NCBI GenBank assembly: GCA_900766795.1 | Contig: CAAFWX010000135.1 | Span: 1-9,141 of the forward strand | DNA length: 9,141 bases | Direction of reading: 5' to 3' | DNA from: Oscillospiraceae bacterium | GTDB taxonomy: Bacteria > Bacillota_A > Clostridia > Oscillospirales > Ruminococcaceae | Part shown: piece by piece, positions 1-6,463 of the stretch | Layout: every line of letters starts with the position of its first letter | Position numbering within the stretch: the stretch's first letter is position 1 | Position numbers and translations under genes: made by a program | Notes under the pieces: model-generated | Database searches by the model: none | Told to the model about the DNA's origin: nothing | Seen by the model: only the letters and a program-made list of their open reading frames with translations

Positions 1-19
1 GATGAAATATGTTGATTTT

Positions 20-48
20 ATTATAGCAGAAATCCCCGCAGATTTCAA
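20..48 (-). promoter_or_regulatory. Divergent sigma-A promoter leaving the left edge, with palindromic spacer
   Basis: Read on the minus strand there is TTGAAA (43-48), a 17-base spacer and a perfect TATAAT (20-25). Transcription would start near 12-14 and leave the window, so the gene it serves is not visible. The spacer region carries an inverted repeat, GAAATC/GATTTC (29-34 and 41-46, six bases between the arms), lying between and partly over the two promoter boxes. That is where a repressor operator would sit. The promoter call is from sequence match; the operator is inference. Confidence 0.5.
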
Positions 49-79
49 CCTTTTTCTTCCGTAAGAGGAGTATTAGCCC

Positions 80-108
80 TTGACAAAACGGCAGGGAAGT
101 GGTATACT
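80..108 (+). promoter_or_regulatory. Consensus sigma-A promoter for the antiporter leader
   Basis: TTGACA at 80-85, a 17-base spacer and TATACT at 103-108 (five of six matches to TATAAT). Transcription should begin near 114-116. It stands 157 bases upstream of the antiporter start codon, leaving a long structured 5' leader. Confidence 0.8.
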
Positions 109-114
109 ATATCC

Positions 115-230
115 GTTGAATACAGGGGAATGACGACCTCCCCGCGGGAAGCACTGCTGTTCCCCGAACCGCCTTAAATTCGTTTAAGACCGATGGCATC
201 TGCCCTTATGGGAGAGCTGTCGGTTTTTTT
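115..230 (+). ncRNA. Structured 5' leader, candidate ion-sensing riboswitch (fluoride/crcB-like)
   Basis: The leader folds as hairpin GGGGA/UCCCC (125-129 with 139-143, nine-base loop starting AUG), hairpin GGGAA/UUCCC (146-150 with 160-164), a UUCG-capped stem CUUAAA/UUUAAG (173-188) and a terminator whose 5' arm overlaps the last conserved block. AACCG, the short stem and CCGAUGGCAUCUGC (190-203) line up with the AACYG-stem-CUGAUGRC..CURC core of the fluoride riboswitch as I remember it. The loop segment 132-138 can pair with 195-200 as the pseudoknot would require, but with one C-A mismatch and one bulged A. The C replacing the conserved U of CUGAUG and the 23-base insert before AACCG are also off-model. 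Antiporter genes are known fluoride-riboswitch targets. A sodium or lithium class, or an unknown class, remains possible. Confidence 0.4.
189..230 (+). terminator. Intrinsic terminator/attenuator in the antiporter leader
   Basis: ACCGAUGGC (189-197) pairs over nine positions, including two G-U pairs, with GCUGUCGGU (216-224). An inner stem (UCU/AGA and CCC/GGG around UUAU) extends it, and seven Ts follow (224-230). It sits between promoter and ribosome site, so it can abort transcription before the gene, as in transcriptional riboswitches. The 5' arm overlaps the putative aptamer's conserved 3' block, so folding the aptamer would compete with the terminator. Confidence 0.85.
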
Positions 231-264
231 GCTTTCCCGAATAATTCCAAAAGGAGATTGTTAC

Positions 265-1449
265 ATGCTGTTAAGTATCGCTTTGATTCTGCTTTCGGGA
301 TTTGTTCTCGGGGAACTTTTCGGAAAGCTAAGGCTTCCGAAGCTTACGGGAATGATTGCTGCGGGAATTGCTTTGGGAAGCCTTGGGCTGCTTGACGAAA
401 GCCTGCTGGGAATAGCCGCTGACCTCAGAAAAATCGCGCTCATAATCATACTCATGCGCGCGGGGATAAACCTTAAGCTGTCCGACCTTAAGAAAATCGG
501 ACGCCCCGCAGCGCTGATGTGCTTTGTGCCTGCCTGCTTTGAGATGGCGGGAACAACGCTGCTTGCGCCCTTGTTTCTGGATATGACATATTCCGAGGCG
601 GCGGTAATGGGCGCAGTGCTCGGCGCGGTGTCGCCCGCGGTTATCGTGCCGAAAATGCTTAAGCTCATGGAGGAAAACCGCGGCACGGATAAGCTGATTC
701 CGCAGATGATTCTTGCGGGCGCTTCGATGGACGATGTGTTTGTGATTGTGATGTTTTCGATGTTCTCTGATTTCGCACAGGGCGGGGGAGTGAACGCGTT
801 TCAGCTTATTGACATTCCGCTGTCGCTGGTGCTTGGCGCTGCGGTGGGAGCGCTCTGCGGCGTGCTTGCGGCGCTGATTTTCAAGAGAGTGCATATACGC
901 GACAGCGCAAAGGTAATCCTGCTGATGAGCGCGGCATTTCTGCTCACCTGGCTTGAGGACGCGCTTGCGGGAATCGTGGGGTTTTCGGGACTTGTCGCTG
1001 TGATGGCGGCGGGGATTGCATTCAACGTGAAAGCGCCCGTGCCCGCAGCAAGAGTGTCCGCGAAGCTGAACAAACTATGGTGCTGCGCGGAGATTGTGCT
1101 GTTCGTGCTGGTTGGCGCAGCGGTGGATTTGTCCGCTGCGGCTCGGGCGGGGCTTGGCGCGTTGGCTTTGATTGCGTGCGCGCTGGTGTTCCGCGCGGCG
1201 GGAGTGCTGCTGTGCGTTGCGGGAACAAAGCTTACGCTGCGCGAGCGGCTTTTCTGCGTGTTCGCCTATCTTCCGAAAGCAACCGTGCAGGCGGCAATAG
1301 GCGGAGTGCCTCTTGCCATGGGAATGGCGTGCGGGCAGCAGGTTCTTTCCGTTGCGGTGATTGCCATTCTGGTGACAGCCCCGATTGGAGCGGCGCTTAT
1401 CGAAGCGTTTGGCAGGCGCTGGCTGAAAGCGGAGGAACTGCCCGAATAA
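265..1449 (+). CDS. Cation:proton antiporter, CPA superfamily (Na+/H+ exchanger domain)
   Basis: An inner-membrane antiporter of about 394 residues that exchanges protons for Na+ or another monovalent ion. I chose the ATG at 265 because AAGGAG (251-256) lies eight bases upstream. The open frame continues back to 193, but that part runs through the terminator and has no ribosome site. Almost the whole protein is hydrophobic helices, about 12 by eye. Family landmarks are LMRAGINL near residues 63-70, SPAVIVP near 123-129 and ASMDD near 153-157. The paired aspartates (D156, D157) match the ion-binding DD of electrogenic CPA2/NhaA-type exchangers rather than the ND of CPA1. No C-terminal TrkA or cytoplasmic regulatory domain is present. 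The leader terminator implies conditional expression. If the leader is a fluoride riboswitch, the role would be coping with fluoride/proton stress. The exact ion cannot be read from sequence. Confidence 0.87.
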   Translation: MLLSIALILLSGFVLGELFGKLRLPKLTGMIAAGIALGSLGLLDESLLGIAADLRKIALIIILMRAGINLKLSDLKKIGRPAALMCFVPACFEMAGTTLLAPLFLDMTYSEAAVMGAVLGAVSPAVIVPKMLKLMEENRGTDKLIPQMILAGASMDDVFVIVMFSMFSDFAQGGGVNAFQLIDIPLSLVLGAAVGALCGVLAALIFKRVHIRDSAKVILLMSAAFLLTWLEDALAGIVGFSGLVAVMAAGIAFNVKAPVPAARVSAKLNKLWCCAEIVLFVLVGAAVDLSAAARAGLGALALIACALVFRAAGVLLCVAGTKLTLRERLFCVFAYLPKATVQAAIGGVPLAMGMACGQQVLSVAVIAILVTAPIGAALIEAFGRRWLKAEELPE

Positions 1450-1464
1450 AACGCACATTGCGTC

Positions 1465-1493
1465 TTGTAATTTGTGTCGGAATTTGATATAAT
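1465..1493 (+). promoter_or_regulatory. Sigma-A promoter for the GT-C-like gene
   Basis: TTGTAA (1465-1470), a 17-base spacer and a perfect TATAAT (1488-1493). The start point falls near 1499-1501. It lies just after the antiporter stop, so the next gene probably has its own transcript. The first transcribed bases can fold into a hairpin, GTGGG (1500-1504) with CCCAC (1518-1522), a possible 5' stabilising stem. Confidence 0.7.
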
Positions 1494-1556
1494 CAGAATG
1501 TGGGTTTTCTCGGGAATCCCACGACGGTTGGCAGTAAAAATGAAAAGAGGAAAAGC

Positions 1557-3029
1557 ATGAGAACAAAAATGCGGCAGACGGAGTATGTCAACATTGTGAT
1601 TATGCTGACAGGGCTTCTTGTGCTGAACATAATGATGAGTCAGGCGAAGCTTCCCGACAGCGACTTTTTCTGGCACACCACCATCGGCAGGGATATTCTG
1701 CGAACCTTTAGCGTACCCCGCGAGGACACCTATTCGTGGCTGTCCGCCGAGTATGGTCTGATGGAAACTGCACATTCGTGGGCGGCGGGAGTTGTGCTGT
1801 ATCTTTGCACGCTTCCCTTTGCGGTGAATCCCGTCTATGGCGCGCTGCTTTATTGCAGCGTTACGTTTGCGCTGTTTGAGGCGGTCGTGTATGTCCTTTA
1901 TTTGCGACGAATTGAAAGCGACGCTTTGCGCAGCATTGCCGTCATCGCGGCAGCCATCGCGGGAGTGCTGACCTTTCGCAATGCCCGCCCTCAGAACATA
2001 GGTTATATCCTGTTTGCCGCAGGAATCTGCGTCCTGATAAAGCTGTACGAAAACCCTAACCGAAAGCTGCTTATCCTTGCGCCCGTGATATCTCTGCTGT
2101 GGGCAAACTTTCACGGCGGCGCGGTGCCGATGTATTTCGCGTTCAATCTGCTGTTCCTTGTGCTGACGTTTGTCAGGGATTTCGAGTTCGGACAGGTCTA
2201 TTCCCGCTGCGCGGACAGGCTTAAATCGAGAAAATACCTTTTGGCGGCGCTGGGGCTGAACCTTGCCGCAGGTCTATGCAATCCATACGGCGCGAAGCTT
2301 TACATATACTTCTTTGTGACCAACAATTCCGTCACCAAGAAGTATGTGGGCGAGTGGCAGCACGGCGCACTGCTAAGCTTTTCGGCAATATTCACGCTGC
2401 TGTGCTTTTTCTATGTTTTCGTGCTTTCAAAGCAAAAGACTCCGCTGCATAAGCTGCTGCCTTTGGTGATAACGTTCGGACTTTCGGGAATACACATACG
2501 AATAGGGGAGTATTCCTATTTGTTCGCGGTGATTCTTCTGAGCGAGTGCTTTTGCCAAATGCGCACAGACATCAAACGTGTGCGCACGGATATCTCCTGC
2601 ATTGTCTGCGCGGGAATGGCAGTGCTGCTGGGGATTTTCATGAGCGGAGCAGTAGGCGCACCGATAATCCTTCAGTCGAACCCGCTTACTGACGAGCTTC
2701 TTGACTACCTCGACGAAAAGAAATTCAGCCGGCTCTACAACGACTACAACACGGGCGGCTATCTTATCTTTGAGGGTTATCCCTCCTTTGTGGACAGCCG
2801 CGCCGACCTGTTCACCGATGACATTCTCAAGGATTCGTTCTCTTTTGCGAGTATGAGCTTTGAAACCCCTGAAGAATACCAAAAGTTCTATGACGACTAC
2901 CGCTTTGACGGTCTGCTTGTCCGCAAAAAGGAGGGCACACGTCCGCTGTTGATGTATCTTAACAAGGACGAAAACTGGACGGTGGATTATGAGGACACCG
3001 AGTGGCTGGTGTTCGTCCCCGCAGCATAA
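1557..3029 (+). CDS. Polytopic GT-C-like membrane protein, putative glycosyltransferase
   Basis: An integral membrane protein of 490 residues. I took ATG 1557, with AGAGG (1546-1550) upstream; an in-frame ATG at 1500 has no ribosome site and falls at the predicted transcription start. Residues 13-30 form the first membrane segment, and about ten more follow before residue 375. The first outer loop has DSDFFWH (34-40), an acidic/His motif placed like the catalytic loop of GT-C glycosyltransferases. Other conserved-looking blocks are FRNARPQ (140-146), WANFHGG (182-188) and NPYGAKLY (242-249). A soluble C-terminal part holds NDYNTGGYL (395-403) and VDSRADLF (412-419). This motif set recurs in uncharacterised bacterial membrane proteins of the dolichyl-phosphate-mannose-transferase-like group, which use lipid-linked sugars. 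Donor and acceptor are unknown, and no cell-wall or polysaccharide genes lie beside it. The membrane nature is certain; the enzymatic role is inferred. Confidence 0.65.
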   Translation: MRTKMRQTEYVNIVIMLTGLLVLNIMMSQAKLPDSDFFWHTTIGRDILRTFSVPREDTYSWLSAEYGLMETAHSWAAGVVLYLCTLPFAVNPVYGALLYCSVTFALFEAVVYVLYLRRIESDALRSIAVIAAAIAGVLTFRNARPQNIGYILFAAGICVLIKLYENPNRKLLILAPVISLLWANFHGGAVPMYFAFNLLFLVLTFVRDFEFGQVYSRCADRLKSRKYLLAALGLNLAAGLCNPYGAKLYIYFFVTNNSVTKKYVGEWQHGALLSFSAIFTLLCFFYVFVLSKQKTPLHKLLPLVITFGLSGIHIRIGEYSYLFAVILLSECFCQMRTDIKRVRTDISCIVCAGMAVLLGIFMSGAVGAPIILQSNPLTDELLDYLDEKKFSRLYNDYNTGGYLIFEGYPSFVDSRADLFTDDILKDSFSFASMSFETPEEYQKFYDDYRFDGLLVRKKEGTRPLLMYLNKDENWTVDYEDTEWLVFVPAA

Positions 3030-3033
3030 AACA

Positions 3034-3064
3034 GCCCTCCCGCGGAGTGTTTCCGAGGGAGGGC
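3034..3064. terminator. Bidirectional hairpin terminator between convergent genes
   Basis: GCCCTCCC (3034-3041) pairs perfectly with GGGAGGGC (3057-3064). After one G-A mismatch, CGGA (3043-3046) pairs with TCCG (3052-3055), leaving a five-base loop. It starts four bases after the GT-C stop and lies nine bases beyond the helicase stop, serving both converging transcripts. Only the minus strand has a following T-rich tract (TGTTTTA), so it should terminate the helicase operon better than the plus-strand gene. Confidence 0.8.
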
Positions 3065-3073
3065 GCGGTTATA

Positions 3074-6000
3074 TCAGGAATTATCTGTTTGGCGGGAGCG
3101 GTAGAGCTTGACAACCTGAAAGACAAGCTTGGAAGTGCGGTTCATAACGTTTGAAATTCTGTTATCCTGCTTGTGGAGGTCACGAAAACAGGAAGCAAGA
3201 GATCTTCTTCGATTGGTTCCGTCGTTTGTGTCAACCATAATCTTAAAAGCAGGGTCGTAGTCGTAGAAGTGGTTTCCGCGAAGGTCGCCTTCAGGAGCAC
3301 TATTGGGCAGAGGCGTTTCGCTGTTCGAAAAATAATATCCGACGGAGTAGAAAGAATTATCCATTTTAACATATCGTTTATCCCATTTGTCCTTAACCTT
3401 AGCGTCTTCGGGCGCATTGTCATTTGCAAAGTGGGTTCTAAGGAAGTTTTCTCTCTCTTCAGCGGAGAGCAGGTCGCTGTACATACGGTATTCCGTGCTA
3501 TACCGGTCTGTGCTTGTGGTGCGTATTGCTGCCTCTTTGATGGCGTTCAGGATTTCGCCCGAACGTCTGAGTCCGTGATCCGGTTGGGTTGTGAAATAGG
3601 GAACGACTTTGGAGTAATTATGAGAAAAGAGGATGTAGTATTCATCGTTCGGGAAGTCGGTTTCGGCAATATTTCTTACCAGTTCCTCGAATACTGTGGA
3701 GTCAAGTTCGTTGAGAATCTTGGAGAAAACAATAACGTTGTTGGTTATTCTCTTGTCGGGACCGAAGTGGTCGATAATGCTGCCGAGTTCAAGCTCCCCC
3801 TGTGATACTCTGACAGGCCAGTCTACGAGGTCAACGCCTTGGTATCCGTCAATTGAGAAATTGCCGATTCCCTCAGTCGCAAGCCTTGCTATGGCATATT
3901 CAAGACCCCAGCGGTCAATCATCGAGCCGCAGCCGAGCGAGAGAATGTTGAGCGGCATGATGGGGACATTGTATTGCGTAAAGTATTTCCATTTGTTGCG
4001 CAGCATAATATCGAATATCATGGAATATTCAAACGCATACGCCGCGCCAAAGTGGCAGAGATAGAAGCTGGCGGTGTTTTCGTTTGTATAATCTGTTGCC
4101 TGAATCGTTTCATTGCGCTCATAATTGGGGATAATGGGTCTGATGTCCATATTGGTTGCTGTCGCTTCGGCATAGAACCGAATGAAGTTGTTGTAGCAGG
4201 AATTGATTACGCTGCTAAGCTGTGCCTCAAGTTCTGCTTTTTGTGCTCTTCCTTCATCAACTGTCATAGTCTTTTCGTATTCCTTTCTGTCAATAGTTAT
4301 AATCTCGCCGCTTTCAAGCGCGCTGTTGATTGCGGCGTCAATTGCTTCCATGATGTCACCCTTGTCCGAGCCGTCGGTCTTTGCGCGGACAAACCCGATT
4401 CCGGGGTGCTGAGATAGAATGTCGTCTTTTCTTCGGTCAAACTGCTCGTGGATTCCCTCGTCGCGGTGGTATGAGCCGTCCACCTCCACAGCGGCGAGCA
4501 CCCTGTCCTCGCTGCAAATCGCGAAGTCAAGGCGAAGCTCGTTCGGCTCGCAGTCGATGGACAGCAGCGTAAGCGGCACCTCGCACAGTATGTCGTACTT
4601 GTCGGCATACCGCAGCCGGAGCGCATTCTTCATGCAAATCGCGGGCGCGGACAGCCCCTTTCGGACGCTGAGCGCGGTAGCGTAAGCCTCGCGGCAGTAG
4701 GGCACATCGTCGAAAACCGATGTTATCCCCGACCTGTGAAAGCCGTACTCCTCGCGGCAGGTAAGCTCTGCGCAGTCGTAGTAAACATAGTCCAGCAGCT
4801 TTTGCAGGAACAGGTTATCCCGCTCCTCGTCGGGAGCGTCCTTTTTCTTCACGGTGATGGTGTGTTTTGCATAGCGGTCCTGAAACTCCTCGGGCAGCCA
4901 GAGCGAAGCGGTGATGACGCAAAGCTCGTTTTTCGCGCGGGACACCGCAACGTTCAGCATACGCTTTTGCTGTGACCACGGCCATCTTGTGTCATAGCTG
5001 CTGTCCTCTGAGGAGAGAAAGATTATGCAGTTGCAGCCCTTGCCCTGTGAGCGGTGAATGGTGAGCACGGAAAACGGCTGCGCAGCGTCGGGATTGTCCT
5101 CGGCGGGCTGTTCCTCCTCGAGAACAACTTCTCCCAAATCCTCGCGATAGTCCTGCTTGTCAAGTTCTTCCTGAACCGCTTTTAGAATGCTTCGGTAGGG
5201 GGCGATGATACCAACGCTGTAAGAGGGGTCGCTGCGAAGCTTTTCGACAATTCGCGGCATTTCCTCCTCAAAGAGAATCCGAAGCTGCCGATAGTTTGTA
5301 TGTACCGAGCGATTTGCGTCCTTATTTCTGTGCACCTCGAAATAGTCGCCCTCATACCACACCACGCGGATAGCAAGCTCCTGCGCGGGAAGCATTCTTG
5401 CGGTGCCTGTTCGGGTGAGCGGCTCAAGCATTCCGTTGTAGACGTACTTGTTGTTGAAGCCAATAATGGAGGGGTGGCAGCGATAGTGCCCCGTAAGCAT
5501 GACGGCGGTGTCGGAGAGAGAGCCGAACACCGTGTGGCACACTTCGAGGAAGCTTTTCTCGTTTTCCTCCATGTATAGGGGATTGACGTCGGCGAACTCT
5601 TGGCGCAGTTCCTGTTCGCGGGCGCTGTTGAAAACGGGAGCAAGCTGCTCCACATCGCCGATGAGAATGATTCTGCGCGCACAGCTCATAGCTATAAGCC
5701 CCAGCATAACTCCCGCCTGCGAGCACTCGTCCACAATCACATAGTCGTACATCTTCGACATGCCAACCTCGGGGTTTCGGTAAAGCTTCTTGATGGAGTG
5801 AATGGTGCTTGTGAAAAAGGGCGCACGCTGCGTGAAATCCTCCGCCGCGTAGTATGTCGTGAACTTGCCGCGCGTGACGGACACAAAGCAGTCGCCGAGG
5901 TCCGGACGCTCGCTGAAAGTGTTTTTCCGCACCGCCTGCGAGCCAAGCTGGATTGTCGAGCCGTAAAGCGCCGCCAGCTGCGGGTTGGAGTCCTTCTCAT

Positions 6001-6451
6001 CGTCGATTTTCTCGTGAATGTTGCGCAGAGCCTCGTTGTTTGTGGAAAGCACCGCGGCGTTGGTGCCCTCGGGGCAAAGCTGCCGAATGCAGGAAAGAAT
6101 GTTGAGGATAACCTCGGTTTTTCCCGTTCCGGGAGGTCCCTGAATCAGCGTGACATTGTTGGACAGCGCAAGCTTCACCGATTTTAGCTGCGAGGGGTTG
6201 AGATAGCCGCTGTTGATTGAGCAGCGGGTGATGTCCTCGTCCGAAAAGACGGGAGCGCGAAGCTCGTCAATTCTTTGCATAGCCTCATCGTCCCCGAAGA
6301 ATGCGCGCAGGATATCGCTTACGCTGAGGAAATCCTCGCTCTCGAAATAGGGGGAAAGCGAAAGCCCTGCCCTTTTGTTTTCGGGGATATGCTCAACGAA
6401 AGCCTCCGCCTGTGCGTGGTAGTAGGAGCAAAGTCGGTTAATATTTTCCAT
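3074..6451 (-). CDS. SF1 helicase - PD-(D/E)XK-like nuclease - methyltransferase-like fusion protein
   Basis: A protein of 1125 residues; ATG 6451 has AAGGAG five bases upstream (6457-6462). Residues 84-520 are an Upf1/DNA2-type SF1 helicase: Q motif NPSQLK (85-90), Walker A GPPGTGKT (105-112), Walker B VIVDECSQ (238-245), motif III GDVEQLAPV (265-273), YRCHP (323-327), motif V TIHRSQGKG (464-472) and motif VI NVAVSRAK (500-507). Residues 545-710 hold a nuclease-like domain of the DUF2726/DUF559/Vsr kind, with LDF (641-643), VEVDGSYH (655-662) and DRRKDD (672-677). D642, E656, D658 and K675 are the likely metal/catalytic set. Residues 740-1125 hold a Rossmann methyltransferase-like domain: ILSLGCGS (836-843), the acidic strand end YQGVDLVDW (870-878) and VIVFSKILNEL (906-915). 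It has no (D/N/S)PPY motif, so it is unlikely to be a DNA amino-methyltransferase. All helicase motifs are intact and no frameshift is seen. GC falls sharply at the nuclease/methyltransferase junction. It is second in an operon with the DUF1848 gene. A defence or DNA-repair role is inference. Confidence 0.85.
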   Translation of the reverse strand: MENINRLCSYYHAQAEAFVEHIPENKRAGLSLSPYFESEDFLSVSDILRAFFGDDEAMQRIDELRAPVFSDEDITRCSINSGYLNPSQLKSVKLALSNNVTLIQGPPGTGKTEVILNILSCIRQLCPEGTNAAVLSTNNEALRNIHEKIDDEKDSNPQLAALYGSTIQLGSQAVRKNTFSERPDLGDCFVSVTRGKFTTYYAAEDFTQRAPFFTSTIHSIKKLYRNPEVGMSKMYDYVIVDECSQAGVMLGLIAMSCARRIILIGDVEQLAPVFNSAREQELRQEFADVNPLYMEENEKSFLEVCHTVFGSLSDTAVMLTGHYRCHPSIIGFNNKYVYNGMLEPLTRTGTARMLPAQELAIRVVWYEGDYFEVHRNKDANRSVHTNYRQLRILFEEEMPRIVEKLRSDPSYSVGIIAPYRSILKAVQEELDKQDYREDLGEVVLEEEQPAEDNPDAAQPFSVLTIHRSQGKGCNCIIFLSSEDSSYDTRWPWSQQKRMLNVAVSRAKNELCVITASLWLPEEFQDRYAKHTITVKKKDAPDEERDNLFLQKLLDYVYYDCAELTCREEYGFHRSGITSVFDDVPYCREAYATALSVRKGLSAPAICMKNALRLRYADKYDILCEVPLTLLSIDCEPNELRLDFAICSEDRVLAAVEVDGSYHRDEGIHEQFDRRKDDILSQHPGIGFVRAKTDGSDKGDIMEAIDAAINSALESGEIITIDRKEYEKTMTVDEGRAQKAELEAQLSSVINSCYNNFIRFYAEATATNMDIRPIIPNYERNETIQATDYTNENTASFYLCHFGAAYAFEYSMIFDIMLRNKWKYFTQYNVPIMPLNILSLGCGSMIDRWGLEYAIARLATEGIGNFSIDGYQGVDLVDWPVRVSQGELELGSIIDHFGPDKRITNNVIVFSKILNELDSTVFEELVRNIAETDFPNDEYYILFSHNYSKVVPYFTTQPDHGLRRSGEILNAIKEAAIRTTSTDRYSTEYRMYSDLLSAEERENFLRTHFANDNAPEDAKVKDKWDKRYVKMDNSFYSVGYYFSNSETPLPNSAPEGDLRGNHFYDYDPAFKIMVDTNDGTNRRRSLASCFRDLHKQDNRISNVMNRTSKLVFQVVKLYRSRQTDNS

Positions 6452-6463
6452 TTATTCTCCTTG

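Noticed and set aside
193..264. 24-codon upstream extension of the antiporter open frame
   Set aside because: It runs through the terminator stem and T-run, has no ribosome site at 193, and the ATG at 265 has AAGGAG at ideal spacing.
1451..1463. ACGCA-CAT-TGCGT hairpin just after the antiporter stop
   Set aside because: A five-base stem with a three-base loop and no T-run, directly before a promoter -35 box; too weak to call a terminator.
1500..1556. 19-codon upstream extension of the GT-C-like gene from ATG 1500
   Set aside because: The ATG falls at the predicted transcription start of the 1465-1493 promoter and has no ribosome site; ATG 1557 does.
3173..3805. 210-residue plus-strand frame opposite the methyltransferase-like domain
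   Set aside because: Antisense shadow in the lower-GC section; the minus frame continues without interruption with sensible methyltransferase motifs.
4240..4310. Separate methyltransferase gene starting at the internal ATG (residue 729) of the helicase fusion
   Set aside because: The frame is uninterrupted, and the nearest AAAGGA is about 13 bases from the ATG, too far for a good ribosome site. Kept only as a hint of the fusion's origin.
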